DNA of 64,000 nt from Burkholderiaceae bacterium (GTDB taxonomy: Bacteria > Pseudomonadota > Gammaproteobacteria > Burkholderiales > Burkholderiaceae_E), in the NCBI GenBank assembly GCA_024235875.1, contig JACKLP010000006.1:158063-222062 (forward strand). The letters are read 5' to 3'. A program made the position numbers and the translations under genes. Positions 9,054 through 17,691 of the stretch are shown piece after piece (within the stretch, counting starts at the first letter, position 1; every line of letters begins with the position of its first letter). The notes under the pieces were generated by a model. It did no database searches. It saw nothing but the letters and a program-made list of their open reading frames with translations, and was not told the DNA's origin.

Positions 9054-10284
9054 CGCACGCGCCAGGCGTTCGCGCGGCACGTGCCAGCCGCGCGACGCCC
9101 TCGGCGCATCGCGCCTCGCCTACCGTCGAGAACGCCAGCCTCAGGCTGGACCGGTCGGGCGCATCGGCGAAGAAGGGCTCGCCAGGTACGTACATCACGC
9201 CGTGATCTAGCGCCACGGGCAGCAGCGCGGCCGCATCGGTGCCGTCCTCGAAGCGCGCCCACAGGAACATCCCGCCATCCGGATCGTTGAAGCCGATGCG
9301 ATCCCCGAAATGCCGATGCAGCGCGTCGGCGAGGGCCCGCTTGCGCGCGCCATAGGCCCGTGCGATCGCGGCGACGCGGGTCGGCAGCCGTCCCGAGCCC
9401 AGGTAGCGGGCGGCGATCTCCTGCGTCAGCGCCGAGGTCTGCAGGTCCAGGCTCTGTTTGACACGGGTCACCGGTCCGACCAGTGCCTCGGGCAGTACGG
9501 TCCAGCCGATTCGAAGCGCCGGCGCGACCACCTTGGAGAGAGAGCAGACATGGATCACGCGTGCCGCTGCGCCCGGCACCCGGGGCGCGAGCGCAAGCAG
9601 GGAGGGCAGCGGCTCGCCCCCGAAACGCAATTCGCCATAGGGATCGTCCTCGATCAGCCAGACGTCGTGGCGCACCGCCCATTCGAGCAATGCCAGCCGG
9701 CGCGCCAGCGACAGACAGGCCCCGCTCGGATTGGCGAAGGTCGGCACCACGTAGGCGAGCCTGGGCGCGAGCCCGGCACAGGCGGCATCGAGTCGCTCGA
9801 CGCACAGGCCGTCGGCATCGACATCGACCGCCACGACGCGGGCCTGCGCGAGATGCAGCACCTGTAGCGCGGCCAGATACGACGGGCGCTCCACGACGAC
9901 TGTCGCGCCCGGATCGAGCAGGCTGCGCACGACGAGGTCGAGTGCCTGCTGGGACCCACTCGTGACCAGCACGCGCGACGCCTCCACCGGCGCACCGCGC
10001 TCGCCCATCAGTCGGGCCAACGCCTGGCGCAAGTCGTCCTGGCCCTCGGTGGCGCCGTACTGGAAGACGTCGACTCCGGTCTCGAGCACGGCCGCGGTGG
10101 CGGCGTGAAGCCCCTCGAGGTCGAACATCGCCGCCGCCGGCAGGCCGCCGGCAAACGAGATCATGCCGGGCCGGCGTGCATGGGCGAGCAAGTCGCGGAT
10201 CGCCGAGCTGGTCAGGCCCGCGGCACGCGCCGACAGGCGCGGCCTCGGGCCCGCGTCGGCGACGGGAGGCTGGGTCGTGTTCAT
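9043..10284 (-). CDS. PLP-dependent aminotransferase, class I/II (2-aminoadipate/MocR-type fold)
   Basis: Fold-type I aminotransferase of 413 residues without the GntR DNA-binding domain found in MocR regulators. It has the features of the LysN/2-aminoadipate group: SFAGGLPAA near the N-terminus, GSQQALD (about 109-115), LIEDDPYGELRF (about 204-215) and the PLP-lysine in SLSKVVAPALRIGW (about K250). It probably transfers amino groups between 2-oxoglutarate and a hydrophobic or dicarboxylic amino acid; specificity is not evident. Start ATG 10284. A 13-bp perfect palindrome lies 82 bases upstream (10366-10378). Transcribed alone, convergent with the molybdenum hydroxylase. Confidence 0.85.
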   Translation of the reverse strand: MNTTQPPVADAGPRPRLSARAAGLTSSAIRDLLAHARRPGMISFAGGLPAAAMFDLEGLHAATAAVLETGVDVFQYGATEGQDDLRQALARLMGERGAPVEASRVLVTSGSQQALDLVVRSLLDPGATVVVERPSYLAALQVLHLAQARVVAVDVDADGLCVERLDAACAGLAPRLAYVVPTFANPSGACLSLARRLALLEWAVRHDVWLIEDDPYGELRFGGEPLPSLLALAPRVPGAAARVIHVCSLSKVVAPALRIGWTVLPEALVGPVTRVKQSLDLQTSALTQEIAARYLGSGRLPTRVAAIARAYGARKRALADALHRHFGDRIGFNDPDGGMFLWARFEDGTDAAALLPVALDHGVMYVPGEPFFADAPDRSSLRLAFSTVGEARCAEGVARLARAARTPGACASL

Positions 10285-10365
10285 GCCACCATCATCGCGA
10301 GGTGGCGAGGCCTTGTCGCGATACGGTCGGCGCCTTCATCACCGACGCCGTGCCGGCCCTGACTC

Positions 10366-10378
10366 CGGTACAGTACCG
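10366..10378. promoter_or_regulatory. 13-bp palindrome upstream of aminotransferase gene
   Basis: CGGTAC-A-GTACCG is a perfect inverted repeat around one central base, 82 bases before the aminotransferase start. It lies in the 157-bp gap between that gene and the GGDEF/EAL gene, where a promoter is expected. A transcription-factor operator is plausible; no regulator gene is adjacent, so the assignment is weak. Confidence 0.3.
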
Positions 10379-10441
10379 CTACAGCGCCGACCCATCACGC
10401 GCAAGACGCCGATCCGCGTCCCGAATCGATCCGCGAGTGGC

Positions 10442-12355
10442 TCAGACCGGGTCGGCGTTGTGCGGCTCGGTCACCACGGATGCCGGCACGTCTCGTGCGG
10501 CCTCGCGCCGGCCCAGTGCGTCGAGCGCCCTGGCTTCGGGCCGCGGCCGGCCGAACAGGTAACCCTGCAGCCGGTCGCAGCCGAGGTCGGCGAGCAGCTG
10601 CGCCTGCGCCTCGGTCTCCACCCCCTCGGCCGTGACGCGCATGCCCAGCGCCTTGCCCAGGGCGGCAATGGTTCGCACGATGTCCGTCATCTTGGGCCCC
10701 TGGTCGGCCATGCCGAGCACGAAGGCGCGATCGATCTTCAGGCCTGCGAACGGGAGCTTCCAGAGGTAGCTCAGGCTCGAATAGCCGGTCCCGAAATCGT
10801 CCAGGATCAGTCGCACGCCCAGCAGGTCGAGCTGGCGCAATGCGTCGGCCACCGGTTCACCTTCGGCGATCAGCACGTTCTCCGTCAACTCGAGTTCGAG
10901 CCGATGGCTCGGCAAGCCACTGTCGGCCAGGGCCGAACGCACGGTCTGGAGCAGACGTCCGTCGCCAAACTGGGTCGGCGACAGGTTGACCGCCACGCTG
11001 AGGCCGCCGGGCCAGGTCGAGGCCGCGCGGCAAGCACGCGCCAGCGTCCAGGCGCCGATCCGATTGATCAGTCCGGTGTGCTCGGCGACCGGAATGAAAA
11101 CCTCCGGCGACAGGTAGCCGCCCGCCGGGTCGCGCAAGCGGATCAAGGCCTCGAAGCCGCACGGGGTGCGCCGACGCGCGTCGAAGACCGGCTGGAAGTG
11201 CAACTCGAATCGATCGTGCTCGAGCGCGTCGCGCAGCAATTGCTCGATGCTGAGCCGATCGTCGAGCAAGGTGCGCATGTCCTCCGAGAATCGCGCGGTA
11301 CGACCGCGCCCGCCGCTGCGCGCATGACGCAGCGCGATGGCTGCGCGCGCTAGCAGCGAGTCGGCCCCGAAGACCTGCGTGTTGCTGCCGCTCGATAGCG
11401 CATAGCCGACCGAAACCGTCAGGCGCAGCTCGCGCGATCCGGTCACGAAGGGTTCATGAAGGGCATCGACGATGCGTTGCGCATAGGCATCGGCATCGGC
11501 CGTATTGCGTACCGCATGCTGGGCGATGACGAACTCGTCCGCGCCCCAGCGAGCAAGCAGGTCCAGCGGCCCGCACAGGCCGCTGAGCCGACGCGCACAC
11601 TGACGCAGCACGGCGTCCGCACCCTCGATGCCCAGCGCCTCGTTCAGGTCGGCAAAGCCGTCGATGTCGACCTGATGGACCACCATCGAGCGTCCGGAGC
11701 GCGTGCTCGCCGAGAGCATCTCCGTGGCCAGGGCCAGGAAGCGCTCGCGGTTGTTCAGCCCGGTGAGCGGATCCTGGGCGACCCGCAACTCGCCGCGTAC
11801 GGCGGCCTGTCGTCGTCGACGGCCACGGTACCAGCCGAAGGCGAGCGGCGCGCCGACGGCCAGCAGTACGGACAGCCCGAGCGCGGGCAGGATCGCCAGC
11901 AGTCGCCCGGCGTGAAAGCTGCGGCGCTCGCGCGCGTCGAGCAGTAGTGTCGCGGTCCCCGCGATCCTTGCGCCCGAGGCCATTGCGACCTCGACCCGCA
12001 GGGCGGCACCGGGCTCCTGGGCCTCGAGCGCGCTCGGGTCCATTGTTCCCCCCCGCAAGACGGTGCGGCCATCGGCGCCGCGAACGACGAAGCCGAGCAC
12101 CGCCGGTTGCCGGGCCGCGGCATCGAGCAAGGCGCGTTCCACGGGAGTCACTGCATGTTCGCCCTGGACGAGCGCATCGAAGTCGGGAAGCGTGCGAACC
12201 AGCGCCTGGGCCCAGAGCTTGGCTCCGGCGCGCAAGTCGTCGGCGGCATACCAGCGCGCAGCCGCCGGAATGACGAGCGCGACCACGCCAGCGACCAGCA
12301 GGGTCGCGGCGATCAGGCCGGTCAGCGCGCGGCGCAGGAACGCTTCGTCGTACAC
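10442..12355 (-). CDS. Membrane GGDEF-EAL protein (cyclic-di-GMP metabolism)
   Basis: Predicted inner-membrane signalling protein of 637 residues: TM about 12-33, a periplasmic sensor region to about 150, a second TM about 155-175, a GGDEF domain about 195-345 and an EAL domain about 365-620. The diguanylate-cyclase signature reads GADEF (about 270) instead of GG(D/E)EF, so cyclase activity is doubtful. The EAL domain keeps EALIRL (about 401), VNLSPTQF, LELTEN, DDFGTGYSS (about 517), LKIDRAF and AEGVETEAQ (about 577), so phosphodiesterase activity is expected (inference). Start is taken as GTG 12355, directly before the first membrane helix; the frame stays open for 570 codons further upstream, but that part is antisense to ltaE and not protein-like. 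Divergent from ltaE. Confidence 0.88.
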   Translation of the reverse strand: MYDEAFLRRALTGLIAATLLVAGVVALVIPAAARWYAADDLRAGAKLWAQALVRTLPDFDALVQGEHAVTPVERALLDAAARQPAVLGFVVRGADGRTVLRGGTMDPSALEAQEPGAALRVEVAMASGARIAGTATLLLDARERRSFHAGRLLAILPALGLSVLLAVGAPLAFGWYRGRRRRQAAVRGELRVAQDPLTGLNNRERFLALATEMLSASTRSGRSMVVHQVDIDGFADLNEALGIEGADAVLRQCARRLSGLCGPLDLLARWGADEFVIAQHAVRNTADADAYAQRIVDALHEPFVTGSRELRLTVSVGYALSSGSNTQVFGADSLLARAAIALRHARSGGRGRTARFSEDMRTLLDDRLSIEQLLRDALEHDRFELHFQPVFDARRRTPCGFEALIRLRDPAGGYLSPEVFIPVAEHTGLINRIGAWTLARACRAASTWPGGLSVAVNLSPTQFGDGRLLQTVRSALADSGLPSHRLELELTENVLIAEGEPVADALRQLDLLGVRLILDDFGTGYSSLSYLWKLPFAGLKIDRAFVLGMADQGPKMTDIVRTIAALGKALGMRVTAEGVETEAQAQLLADLGCDRLQGYLFGRPRPEARALDALGRREAARDVPASVVTEPHNADPV

Positions 12356-12535
12356 TCTTTTCTTCGTCCGTGGCTCGGAGTTCGCCGGTGCCGAGGCGCA
12401 CCGCGGTGTCAGCCGCGACGTACGCCAGCAGCGCTCGCCCTCTGATGCTCTTCTAGGCCGGCCGCACCAGGGCCTCAATGCGTCCCCGATGGGCGTGAAG
12501 GCCGCTGCGACCGGCGGCAGCTGGACCACGCGCCC

Positions 12536-13606
12536 ATGATCGATCTCAGCAGCGACACCCAGACCCGGCCGAGCGCCGCAATGCGCGAGGCGATCGCCCG
12601 CGCCGTCGTGGGCGACGAGCAACACGACGACGACCCGACCGTGACCACGCTCAACGAGCGAGTCGCCGACCTGCTGGGCAAGCCAGCCGCCCTGTTCCTG
12701 CCCACCGGCACCATGTGCAACCTGATCGCGGTCAAGACCCATACCCGCCCGGCCGACGTGATCTTCGCCGAGTCCGATGCCCATGTGCTTCGCGCCGAGG
12801 CCGGCGGTGCGGCGTTGGCCTCGGGCGTGCTGACCGAATCGGTCCGTGGCGCGGCCGGACTGCCGCCAGGATGCTTCGGTCCCGACGACCTCGACGCCGC
12901 CATCGCACGGGCCTGCGCGCTTCCGGCGCCCCACGGTCCGGCACCACGCCTTCTGTGCGTGGAGCAGACGCACAACTTCGGCGGCGGCAGCGTCTGGCCG
13001 GTCGAGCTGCTTGCCGCAGTCGGCGCGCGCGCACGCGAGCACGGACTGGCCGTGCACATGGACGGTGCCCGGCTCCTGAACGCCGTGCGGGCCACCGGCA
13101 GGCCGGCCCTCGACTTTTGCCGATCGGTCGACAGCGTCTGGCTCGACTTCACCAAGGGGCTGGGCGCGCCACTGGGCGCCGTGCTGGCGGGCGATCGCGA
13201 GTTCATCGCGGCGGCACGACGCTACAAGCACCTCTTCGGCGGCGCCATGCGCCAGGCGGGAATCGCGGCGGCGGCCTGCCTGTACGCGCTCGATCACCAC
13301 GTCGAGCGGCTCGACGAAGACCATGCCAATGCCCAACGCCTGGCCGCCGGACTGGCAGCCGTGCGAGGGCTGCGACTGGTCCACGGCGCACCGCAGACCA
13401 ACATCGTCTTCTTCGAGGTCGACAAGGGCTCGTTCGATGCCGCCGGATTCGCCGCCCGCTGCCTCGAGCGCGGACTGCGCTTCTCCGCGATTGCCGGCCG
13501 GGTCCGTGCGGTGACCCACCTGGATGTCGGGCGTACCGGTATCGAAGAAGCGATCCGAATCGTGACCGACGTATTGGACGCCGCCGGATCGAGGCTGGCA
13601 GACTGA
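12536..13606 (+). CDS. ltaE: Low-specificity threonine aldolase
   Basis: PLP enzyme that cleaves L-threonine/L-allo-threonine to glycine and acetaldehyde, 356 residues, cytosolic. Family marks: SSDTQTRP at the N-terminus (7 of 8 as in LtaE), PTGTMCNLIA (about 56-65), VEQTHNFGGG (about 141-150), HMDGARLLNA (174-183) and the PLP lysine in DFTKGLGAPLG (about K207), followed by RRYKHLFGGAMRQAG. No good ribosome-binding site precedes ATG 12536, but SSDTQT at residue 5 fixes the N-terminus. Two stem-loops follow the stop codon closely (13608-13659 and 13667-13687). An SHMT-like gene that could act on related substrates lies at 28713-30032. Confidence 0.93.
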   Translation: MIDLSSDTQTRPSAAMREAIARAVVGDEQHDDDPTVTTLNERVADLLGKPAALFLPTGTMCNLIAVKTHTRPADVIFAESDAHVLRAEAGGAALASGVLTESVRGAAGLPPGCFGPDDLDAAIARACALPAPHGPAPRLLCVEQTHNFGGGSVWPVELLAAVGARAREHGLAVHMDGARLLNAVRATGRPALDFCRSVDSVWLDFTKGLGAPLGAVLAGDREFIAAARRYKHLFGGAMRQAGIAAAACLYALDHHVERLDEDHANAQRLAAGLAAVRGLRLVHGAPQTNIVFFEVDKGSFDAAGFAARCLERGLRFSAIAGRVRAVTHLDVGRTGIEEAIRIVTDVLDAAGSRLAD

Positions 13607-13607
13607 G

Positions 13608-13659
13608 CGCGTGAGCATGGCTGGCGGCAGGGCACCGCGCCGCCAGCCATGCTCACGCG
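13608..13659 (+). terminator. 20-bp perfect inverted repeat after ltaE
   Basis: Two perfectly complementary 20-base arms (13608-13627 and 13640-13659) with a 12-base loop begin two bases after the ltaE stop codon. RNA from either strand would form a very stable hairpin. There is no U-tract, so it may stop transcription imperfectly, protect the 3' end, or act through Rho. Confidence 0.6.
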
Positions 13660-13666
13660 TCGGTAC

Positions 13667-13687
13667 GGGCGCCGAGTTGCGGCGCCC
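13667..13687 (+). repeat. Second stem-loop between ltaE and the DapA-like gene
   Basis: Seven-base arms GGGCGCC/GGCGCCC (13667-13673 and 13681-13687) with a 7-base loop, eight bases downstream of the larger ltaE hairpin and 37 bases before the next start codon. It may help terminate ltaE transcription or lie in the leader of the next gene. Confidence 0.4.
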
Positions 13688-13724
13688 GGCAATCGCGCGC
13701 CCGGCGCGCCGCAGGGGGACACGG

Positions 13725-14636
13725 ATGAGCACGGAAGAACGGATCCAGCGGGCCTTGACCCTGAGCGGCGTGGTGCCGCCGGTGGCGATGCCCTTCGACG
13801 GCGACAGCCGCCTGGTGCGCTCGGCGATCGCCGAGCAGATCGATTTCATCGTCGAGGCGGGTGTCGGTGGCCTGGTGGCCGGCGGCAGCACCGGCGAAGG
13901 CCACACCCTGTCCGATGCCGAGTTCGTCGATGCGATGCAGGCGGCCAGCGAAGCCACCCGCGGCCGGGTACCCTTCGTCGCCGGCCTGATCGTCAACAGC
14001 ACTCGCCAGGCGATCGAGCGCACCCGCATGCTCGACGGACTCGAGATCGCGGCGCTGCAGGTCACGCCCGTGTTCTACCTGTTCAAGCCCGACGCCGATG
14101 CCACGGTCGCGCATTTCCGCGAGATCTGGGAGCAGACCGGCGTGCCGATCCTGATCTACAACGTGATCCCGTGGAACTACCTCGACATCGCGCTGATGCA
14201 GCGCGTGATGGCCGAAGTGCCGGGCGTGGTGGGCATCAAGCAAAGCTCGGGCGACCTGAAGTCGCTGTCCGACCTGATGCTGTCGGCGCCACCCGACAAG
14301 CGCTTCTTCAGCGGCATCGACGCGCTGCTGTGGCAGTCGTTCTCGCTCGGCGCCCACGGCGCGATCTCGGCGCTCACCAGCGCGGTCCCCTTCGCGACCG
14401 TCCGGCTGTGGAAGATGGTCCAGGCGGGTGAGCACGACGCCGCGCGCGACCTCCACTTCCGGCTCAACGCCCTGTGGAATGCCTGCTCGCACGACAACCT
14501 GCCGGCCTGCGTGAAGTACATCCAGCACCTGCAGGGCCTGCATCTGCACGGACCGCGAGCGCCGATGCAGCCGGTGGGCGACGCGCAGAAGAAGGCGATC
14601 GATCCGGCGCTCAGGCGGGTGCTCGAGGTGCGCTGA
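13725..14636 (+). CDS. Dihydrodipicolinate synthase/N-acetylneuraminate lyase family protein
   Basis: Class I aldolase-type TIM barrel of 303 residues. Family motifs are GGSTGEGHTLS (about 53-63), Y145 in ILIYNVIPW and the Schiff-base lysine K172 in VGIKQSSGD. In this superfamily members make or cleave 2-oxo acids: DapA, NanA, 2-keto-3-deoxy-gluconate aldolase, 5-keto-4-deoxy-glucarate or L-2-keto-3-deoxyarabonate dehydratase. The neighbourhood of SDRs, hydroxyacid dehydrogenases and a UxaA-type dehydratase argues for sugar-acid breakdown rather than lysine synthesis (inference). ATG 13725 follows CAGGGGGA. Convergent with the Ldh-like gene, 39 bases away. Confidence 0.85.
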   Translation: MSTEERIQRALTLSGVVPPVAMPFDGDSRLVRSAIAEQIDFIVEAGVGGLVAGGSTGEGHTLSDAEFVDAMQAASEATRGRVPFVAGLIVNSTRQAIERTRMLDGLEIAALQVTPVFYLFKPDADATVAHFREIWEQTGVPILIYNVIPWNYLDIALMQRVMAEVPGVVGIKQSSGDLKSLSDLMLSAPPDKRFFSGIDALLWQSFSLGAHGAISALTSAVPFATVRLWKMVQAGEHDAARDLHFRLNALWNACSHDNLPACVKYIQHLQGLHLHGPRAPMQPVGDAQKKAIDPALRRVLEVR

Positions 14637-14675
14637 CAAATCGTGTCGTCCGGGTGGGCGCCCAGGCGGGCCCGC

Positions 14676-15740
14676 TCAGCGCGCGGGCGGCGGCGACACG
14701 CCCAGCCGTTCCCCCCAGGGCAGCAAACCCTCCATGATGCCCTCGCGCAGCATGACGCCGTCGCGCAATTGCGCCTGCTTTCGCCCCAGTCCGCGCTCGC
14801 CCGGTAGCCGCACCGGCCGGGAAGGATCGGCCGGCGCCGAGCCGTGGCAGGCGTCCACCAGCCAGTCGGACTGGCGCAGGAAGCCCGCCCCACCGCCAAA
14901 GGCCTCCGGATCGTAGACCTGCACCCAGACCGTCGCGCCCCAGCCCTCGGGCGGGTCGGCCCGGCCATGGGCGGCCAGGCCCGCGGTGAGCGCCTCGATC
15001 GTCAGCGCCAGCCCATAGCCCTTGTGACCGGCATCGGGGCCGCCCAGCGGCATCAGCGTGCCGGGCGGACTGGCGTGCAGCACCGATGGATCATCGGTGG
15101 GGCGTCCATCGGAATCGAGCCACCACGGGTTGGCGCCACGCGCCTTCGCCGCGTGCAGCCGGTTGGTCATGCCGTTGGTCGTGATCGACGCCGAGATGTC
15201 GATCAGCACCGGCAGGCTCGAGGTCGGGATCCCGACGGCGATCGGATTGGGCGTGTAGACCGCCGTGGTACCACCGAAGGGCGCGACGCTGGCCGTGGCC
15301 GGGTCGGAACTGGCGATCAGCACCATCAGTCCGTCGCGCGCCGGTTGCTCGAGGTAGGCCGCAAGGCAGGCGATGTGATGACAGCGTCGGATCGCGACCG
15401 TGGCCGCGCCATGCGCGCGCGCGCGCGCCGAGGCCCAGGCGACGGCGCGCCGCACCAGATGCGGGCCGGGCAGGCGCCGGCCGTCCCAGGTCGCGACCGA
15501 TGCGCGTTCGGTCACCACGTCGGGGGCGCCATCCCGGGTCATCTGGCCGCCTGCCAGTTGGTCGAGATAGCCGGCCAGCAACTGCAAACCGTGCGTGTCG
15601 TGGCCGAGCAGATCGCCCTCGACCAGCACGTCGGCCACATCGACCGCGATTCCGGGCGCAAGGCCGCTTGCCTGGAGTAGTGCCAGGGCGAACCCGCGCA
15701 GCCCCTCGGCCTCGTAACGCGTGGTGCTCGGTGCGCTCAT
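14676..15740 (-). CDS. Malate/L-lactate dehydrogenase-like (Ldh family) oxidoreductase
   Basis: NAD(P)-dependent oxidoreductase of the malate/ureidoglycolate/delta-1-piperideine-2-carboxylate reductase family, 354 residues. It shows the family's GHDTHGLQLL motif (46-55, catalytic His48/50 region), a CHHIACLAAYLE helix (about 118-129), the TPNPIAVGIP loop (about 182-191) and GPDAGHKGYGLAL (about 247-259). The substrate is a 2-hydroxy or 2-oxo acid, not resolvable here. ATG 15740 has GGAGAT just upstream; a longer frame to 15896 would overlap the SDR gene and lacks a site. Downstream on the same strand of the SDR at 15839-16597 with a 98-base gap, so possibly co-transcribed. Confidence 0.87.
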   Translation of the reverse strand: MSAPSTTRYEAEGLRGFALALLQASGLAPGIAVDVADVLVEGDLLGHDTHGLQLLAGYLDQLAGGQMTRDGAPDVVTERASVATWDGRRLPGPHLVRRAVAWASARARAHGAATVAIRRCHHIACLAAYLEQPARDGLMVLIASSDPATASVAPFGGTTAVYTPNPIAVGIPTSSLPVLIDISASITTNGMTNRLHAAKARGANPWWLDSDGRPTDDPSVLHASPPGTLMPLGGPDAGHKGYGLALTIEALTAGLAAHGRADPPEGWGATVWVQVYDPEAFGGGAGFLRQSDWLVDACHGSAPADPSRPVRLPGERGLGRKQAQLRDGVMLREGIMEGLLPWGERLGVSPPPAR

Positions 15741-15838
15741 CTCGATCTCCGGTGTTTCGGGCGAAATGCCCTGCTTGCCCGGGCGGTGCATGCGGGCGCC
15801 AGGGCGATCCGGCCGGGCGCCTGCGACCGGGCCATCGA

Positions 15839-16597
15839 TCAGTAGGTGGCCCGACCACCGGTGAGGTCGAATGCGGCGCCGGTCGAGAACGAGCATTCCT
15901 CGCTCGCGAGCCAGGCCACCATCGCCGCCACCTCCTCGACCTCGCCAAAGCGCCCCATCGGGATCTTCGAGAGCATGTAGTCGATGTGCTGCTGCGTCAT
16001 CTGCGCGAACAGCGGCGTCCGTACCACGGCGGGCGTCACGCAGTTCACCCGCACGCCCGACGAGGCCGTCTCCTTGCCGAGCGACTTGGTCAGTGCGATC
16101 ACCGCCGCCTTCGACGCGCTATAGGCCGGCGCATTCGGGTTGCCCTCGAGGCCGGCCACCGACGCGATGTTCACGATGCGGCCATAGTCCTGTTCGAGCA
16201 TGACCGGCGTGACCTCGCGACAGCACAGGTAGAGCCCGTGCAGGTTGACGTCGATGACCTGCTTCCAGGCGTCGACCGGGTATTCCCAGGAAGTCGCATT
16301 GGGCCCGGTGATGCCAGCGCTGCAGCACAGGATGTCGATCCGGCTCGCGTCGGCGCATGTCGCGGCTACGGCCGCCTGCACCGAGGCATGGTCGGTGACG
16401 TCGACCTCGATCGCCAAGTGGCTGCCGGCGGCCACTGCCGGCAAGGCCGATGCCTGCTGGCGCGCCGGCTCGAGCTGCCGATCCCAGATCACGACCCGCG
16501 CGCCGCTCTCGGCGAAGCGCTGGGTGATGGCGGCCCCGATGCCCGATGCGCCGCCGGTGACGACCGCGACCCGGCCCTGCAGATCGATCGTGTTCAT
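15839..16597 (-). CDS. SDR family NAD(P)-dependent oxidoreductase
   Basis: Classical short-chain dehydrogenase of 252 residues: cofactor motif TGGASGIG (14-21), CSAGITG replacing NNAG near residue 91, catalytic Ser in NIASVAGLEG (about 146) and YSASK with Y159/K163. The glucose/3-oxoacyl dehydrogenase-like C-terminus (FDLTGG) is typical. Substrate unknown; the surrounding genes suggest a hydroxyacid or sugar-acid intermediate. ATG 16597 follows GAGGAGA. Transcribed divergently from the D-2-hydroxyacid dehydrogenase across a 116-bp region that holds a 20-bp perfect palindrome (16653-16672). Confidence 0.88.
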   Translation of the reverse strand: MNTIDLQGRVAVVTGGASGIGAAITQRFAESGARVVIWDRQLEPARQQASALPAVAAGSHLAIEVDVTDHASVQAAVAATCADASRIDILCCSAGITGPNATSWEYPVDAWKQVIDVNLHGLYLCCREVTPVMLEQDYGRIVNIASVAGLEGNPNAPAYSASKAAVIALTKSLGKETASSGVRVNCVTPAVVRTPLFAQMTQQHIDYMLSKIPMGRFGEVEEVAAMVAWLASEECSFSTGAAFDLTGGRATY

Positions 16598-16652
16598 CTC
16601 GTCTCCTCGCTGATTTCGAACCATTGTCCTGACTGATTGAACCACGACCGAC

Positions 16653-16672
16653 GCCCGCTCGCGCGAGCGGGC
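16653..16672. promoter_or_regulatory. 20-bp perfect palindrome in divergent promoter region
   Basis: A loopless, perfectly self-complementary 20-mer of alternating GCCCGCTCGC/GCGAGCGGGC lies 56 bases before the SDR start (16597) and 42 before the D-2-hydroxyacid dehydrogenase start (16714). A TATGAT box at 16685-16690 would place the -35 element of the plus-strand promoter inside the palindrome, so it could be an operator controlling both genes. The extreme GC content means a hairpin without regulatory role is also possible. Confidence 0.4.
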
Positions 16673-16713
16673 CGCCCCCTTCGGTATGATCCCCCGCTCC
16701 AGGAGGATTACCG

Positions 16714-17691
16714 ATGAAAGTGCTGTTCACCGACAACCAGATGCGCGACCCCGACGTCGAGCGCAAGGTGCTCAACGATGCCGGCATCGAGCTCCTAGAG
16801 AGCCACTGCCGAACCGAGGACGAAGTGATCGCGCAGGCGGCCGACTGCGATGCGCTGCTGATCACCTACGCACCGGTCGGCGAGAAGGTCTTCTCGGCGC
16901 TCCCGAAGATCGGCCTTTGCTCGCGCATGGGCGCCGGCTTCGACACCATCGACATCGCAGCCGCCGCGCGCCACGGCGTCTGGGTCGCGAACTCGCCCGA
17001 CTATGGCGTCGGCGAGGTGTCCTTGCATGCACTCACGATGCTGCTTGGCGTGATTCGAAACATCGTGCGCTTCGACCGCGACATCCACGGCGGCAATTGG
17101 CACCACTCCACCACCGGTTCGATTCCCCGCGCGCAGGACCTCACCGTGGGCGTGCTGGGCCTGGGCCGGATCGGCAAACGCTTCGCGCACTACGCGCAGC
17201 CGATCTTCAAGAAGGTCATCGCACACGACCCCTACCTTATCGAAGGCGACTTCCCGCAGTACGTCGGGAAGGTGGGGCTGGAGGAGTTGTTCGAGCGCGC
17301 CGACGCGATCTCCATCCACTGCCTGCTCAACGACGAGACCAAGTCGATGGTCAGCGACCGGCTGCTGGGCCTGATGAAGCCGGGCAGCTACCTGGTCAAC
17401 ACGGCCCGTGGCGCCGTCATCGACATCGATGCCCTCACGCGCGCGGTCCAGGCCGATCGCTTCGCCGGCGTCGGCCTGGACGTTCTGCCGGTGGAACCGG
17501 TTCCGGCCGGCCATCCGCTGCTGGACGATCCGCGCGTGATCTTCTCGCCGCATGCTGCCTTCTACTCGGTCCAGGCCGAGATCGAACTGCGTCGCAAGAC
17601 CGCGCAGAACATCGTGACGTGGATGAAGACCGGCCGCCCCGACTATCCGGTGGTGACGGGCAACCGGCTGCCGCCGAATCTCAAATCGTGA
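16714..17691 (+). CDS. D-2-hydroxyacid dehydrogenase (phosphoglycerate dehydrogenase-like)
   Basis: NAD-dependent 2-hydroxyacid dehydrogenase, 325 residues, of the C-terminal-binding-protein-like group. The Rossmann motif is GLGRIG (149-154) and the catalytic triad is R232 (NTARGAVID), E261 (LPVEPVP) and H280 (SPHAAFYS). It reduces a 2-oxo acid or oxidises a D-2-hydroxy acid; no ACT domain, so not a standard SerA. ATG 16714 has AGGAGG nine bases upstream. Its 3' end overlaps the convergent SDR gene by 11 bases, and it diverges from another SDR, so three dehydrogenases are packed together. Confidence 0.92.
   Translation: MKVLFTDNQMRDPDVERKVLNDAGIELLESHCRTEDEVIAQAADCDALLITYAPVGEKVFSALPKIGLCSRMGAGFDTIDIAAAARHGVWVANSPDYGVGEVSLHALTMLLGVIRNIVRFDRDIHGGNWHHSTTGSIPRAQDLTVGVLGLGRIGKRFAHYAQPIFKKVIAHDPYLIEGDFPQYVGKVGLEELFERADAISIHCLLNDETKSMVSDRLLGLMKPGSYLVNTARGAVIDIDALTRAVQADRFAGVGLDVLPVEPVPAGHPLLDDPRVIFSPHAAFYSVQAEIELRRKTAQNIVTWMKTGRPDYPVVTGNRLPPNLKS

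Noticed and set aside
6561..9080. An 839-codon frame antisense to the molybdenum hydroxylase gene.
   Set aside because: Same GC-skewed shadow effect; very His/Asp/Gly/Arg-rich with no recognisable domain.
12356..14065. Upstream 570-codon extension of the GGDEF/EAL frame.
   Set aside because: It runs antisense to ltaE and the DapA-like gene, has no domain, and the first membrane helix begins right after the GTG at 12355.
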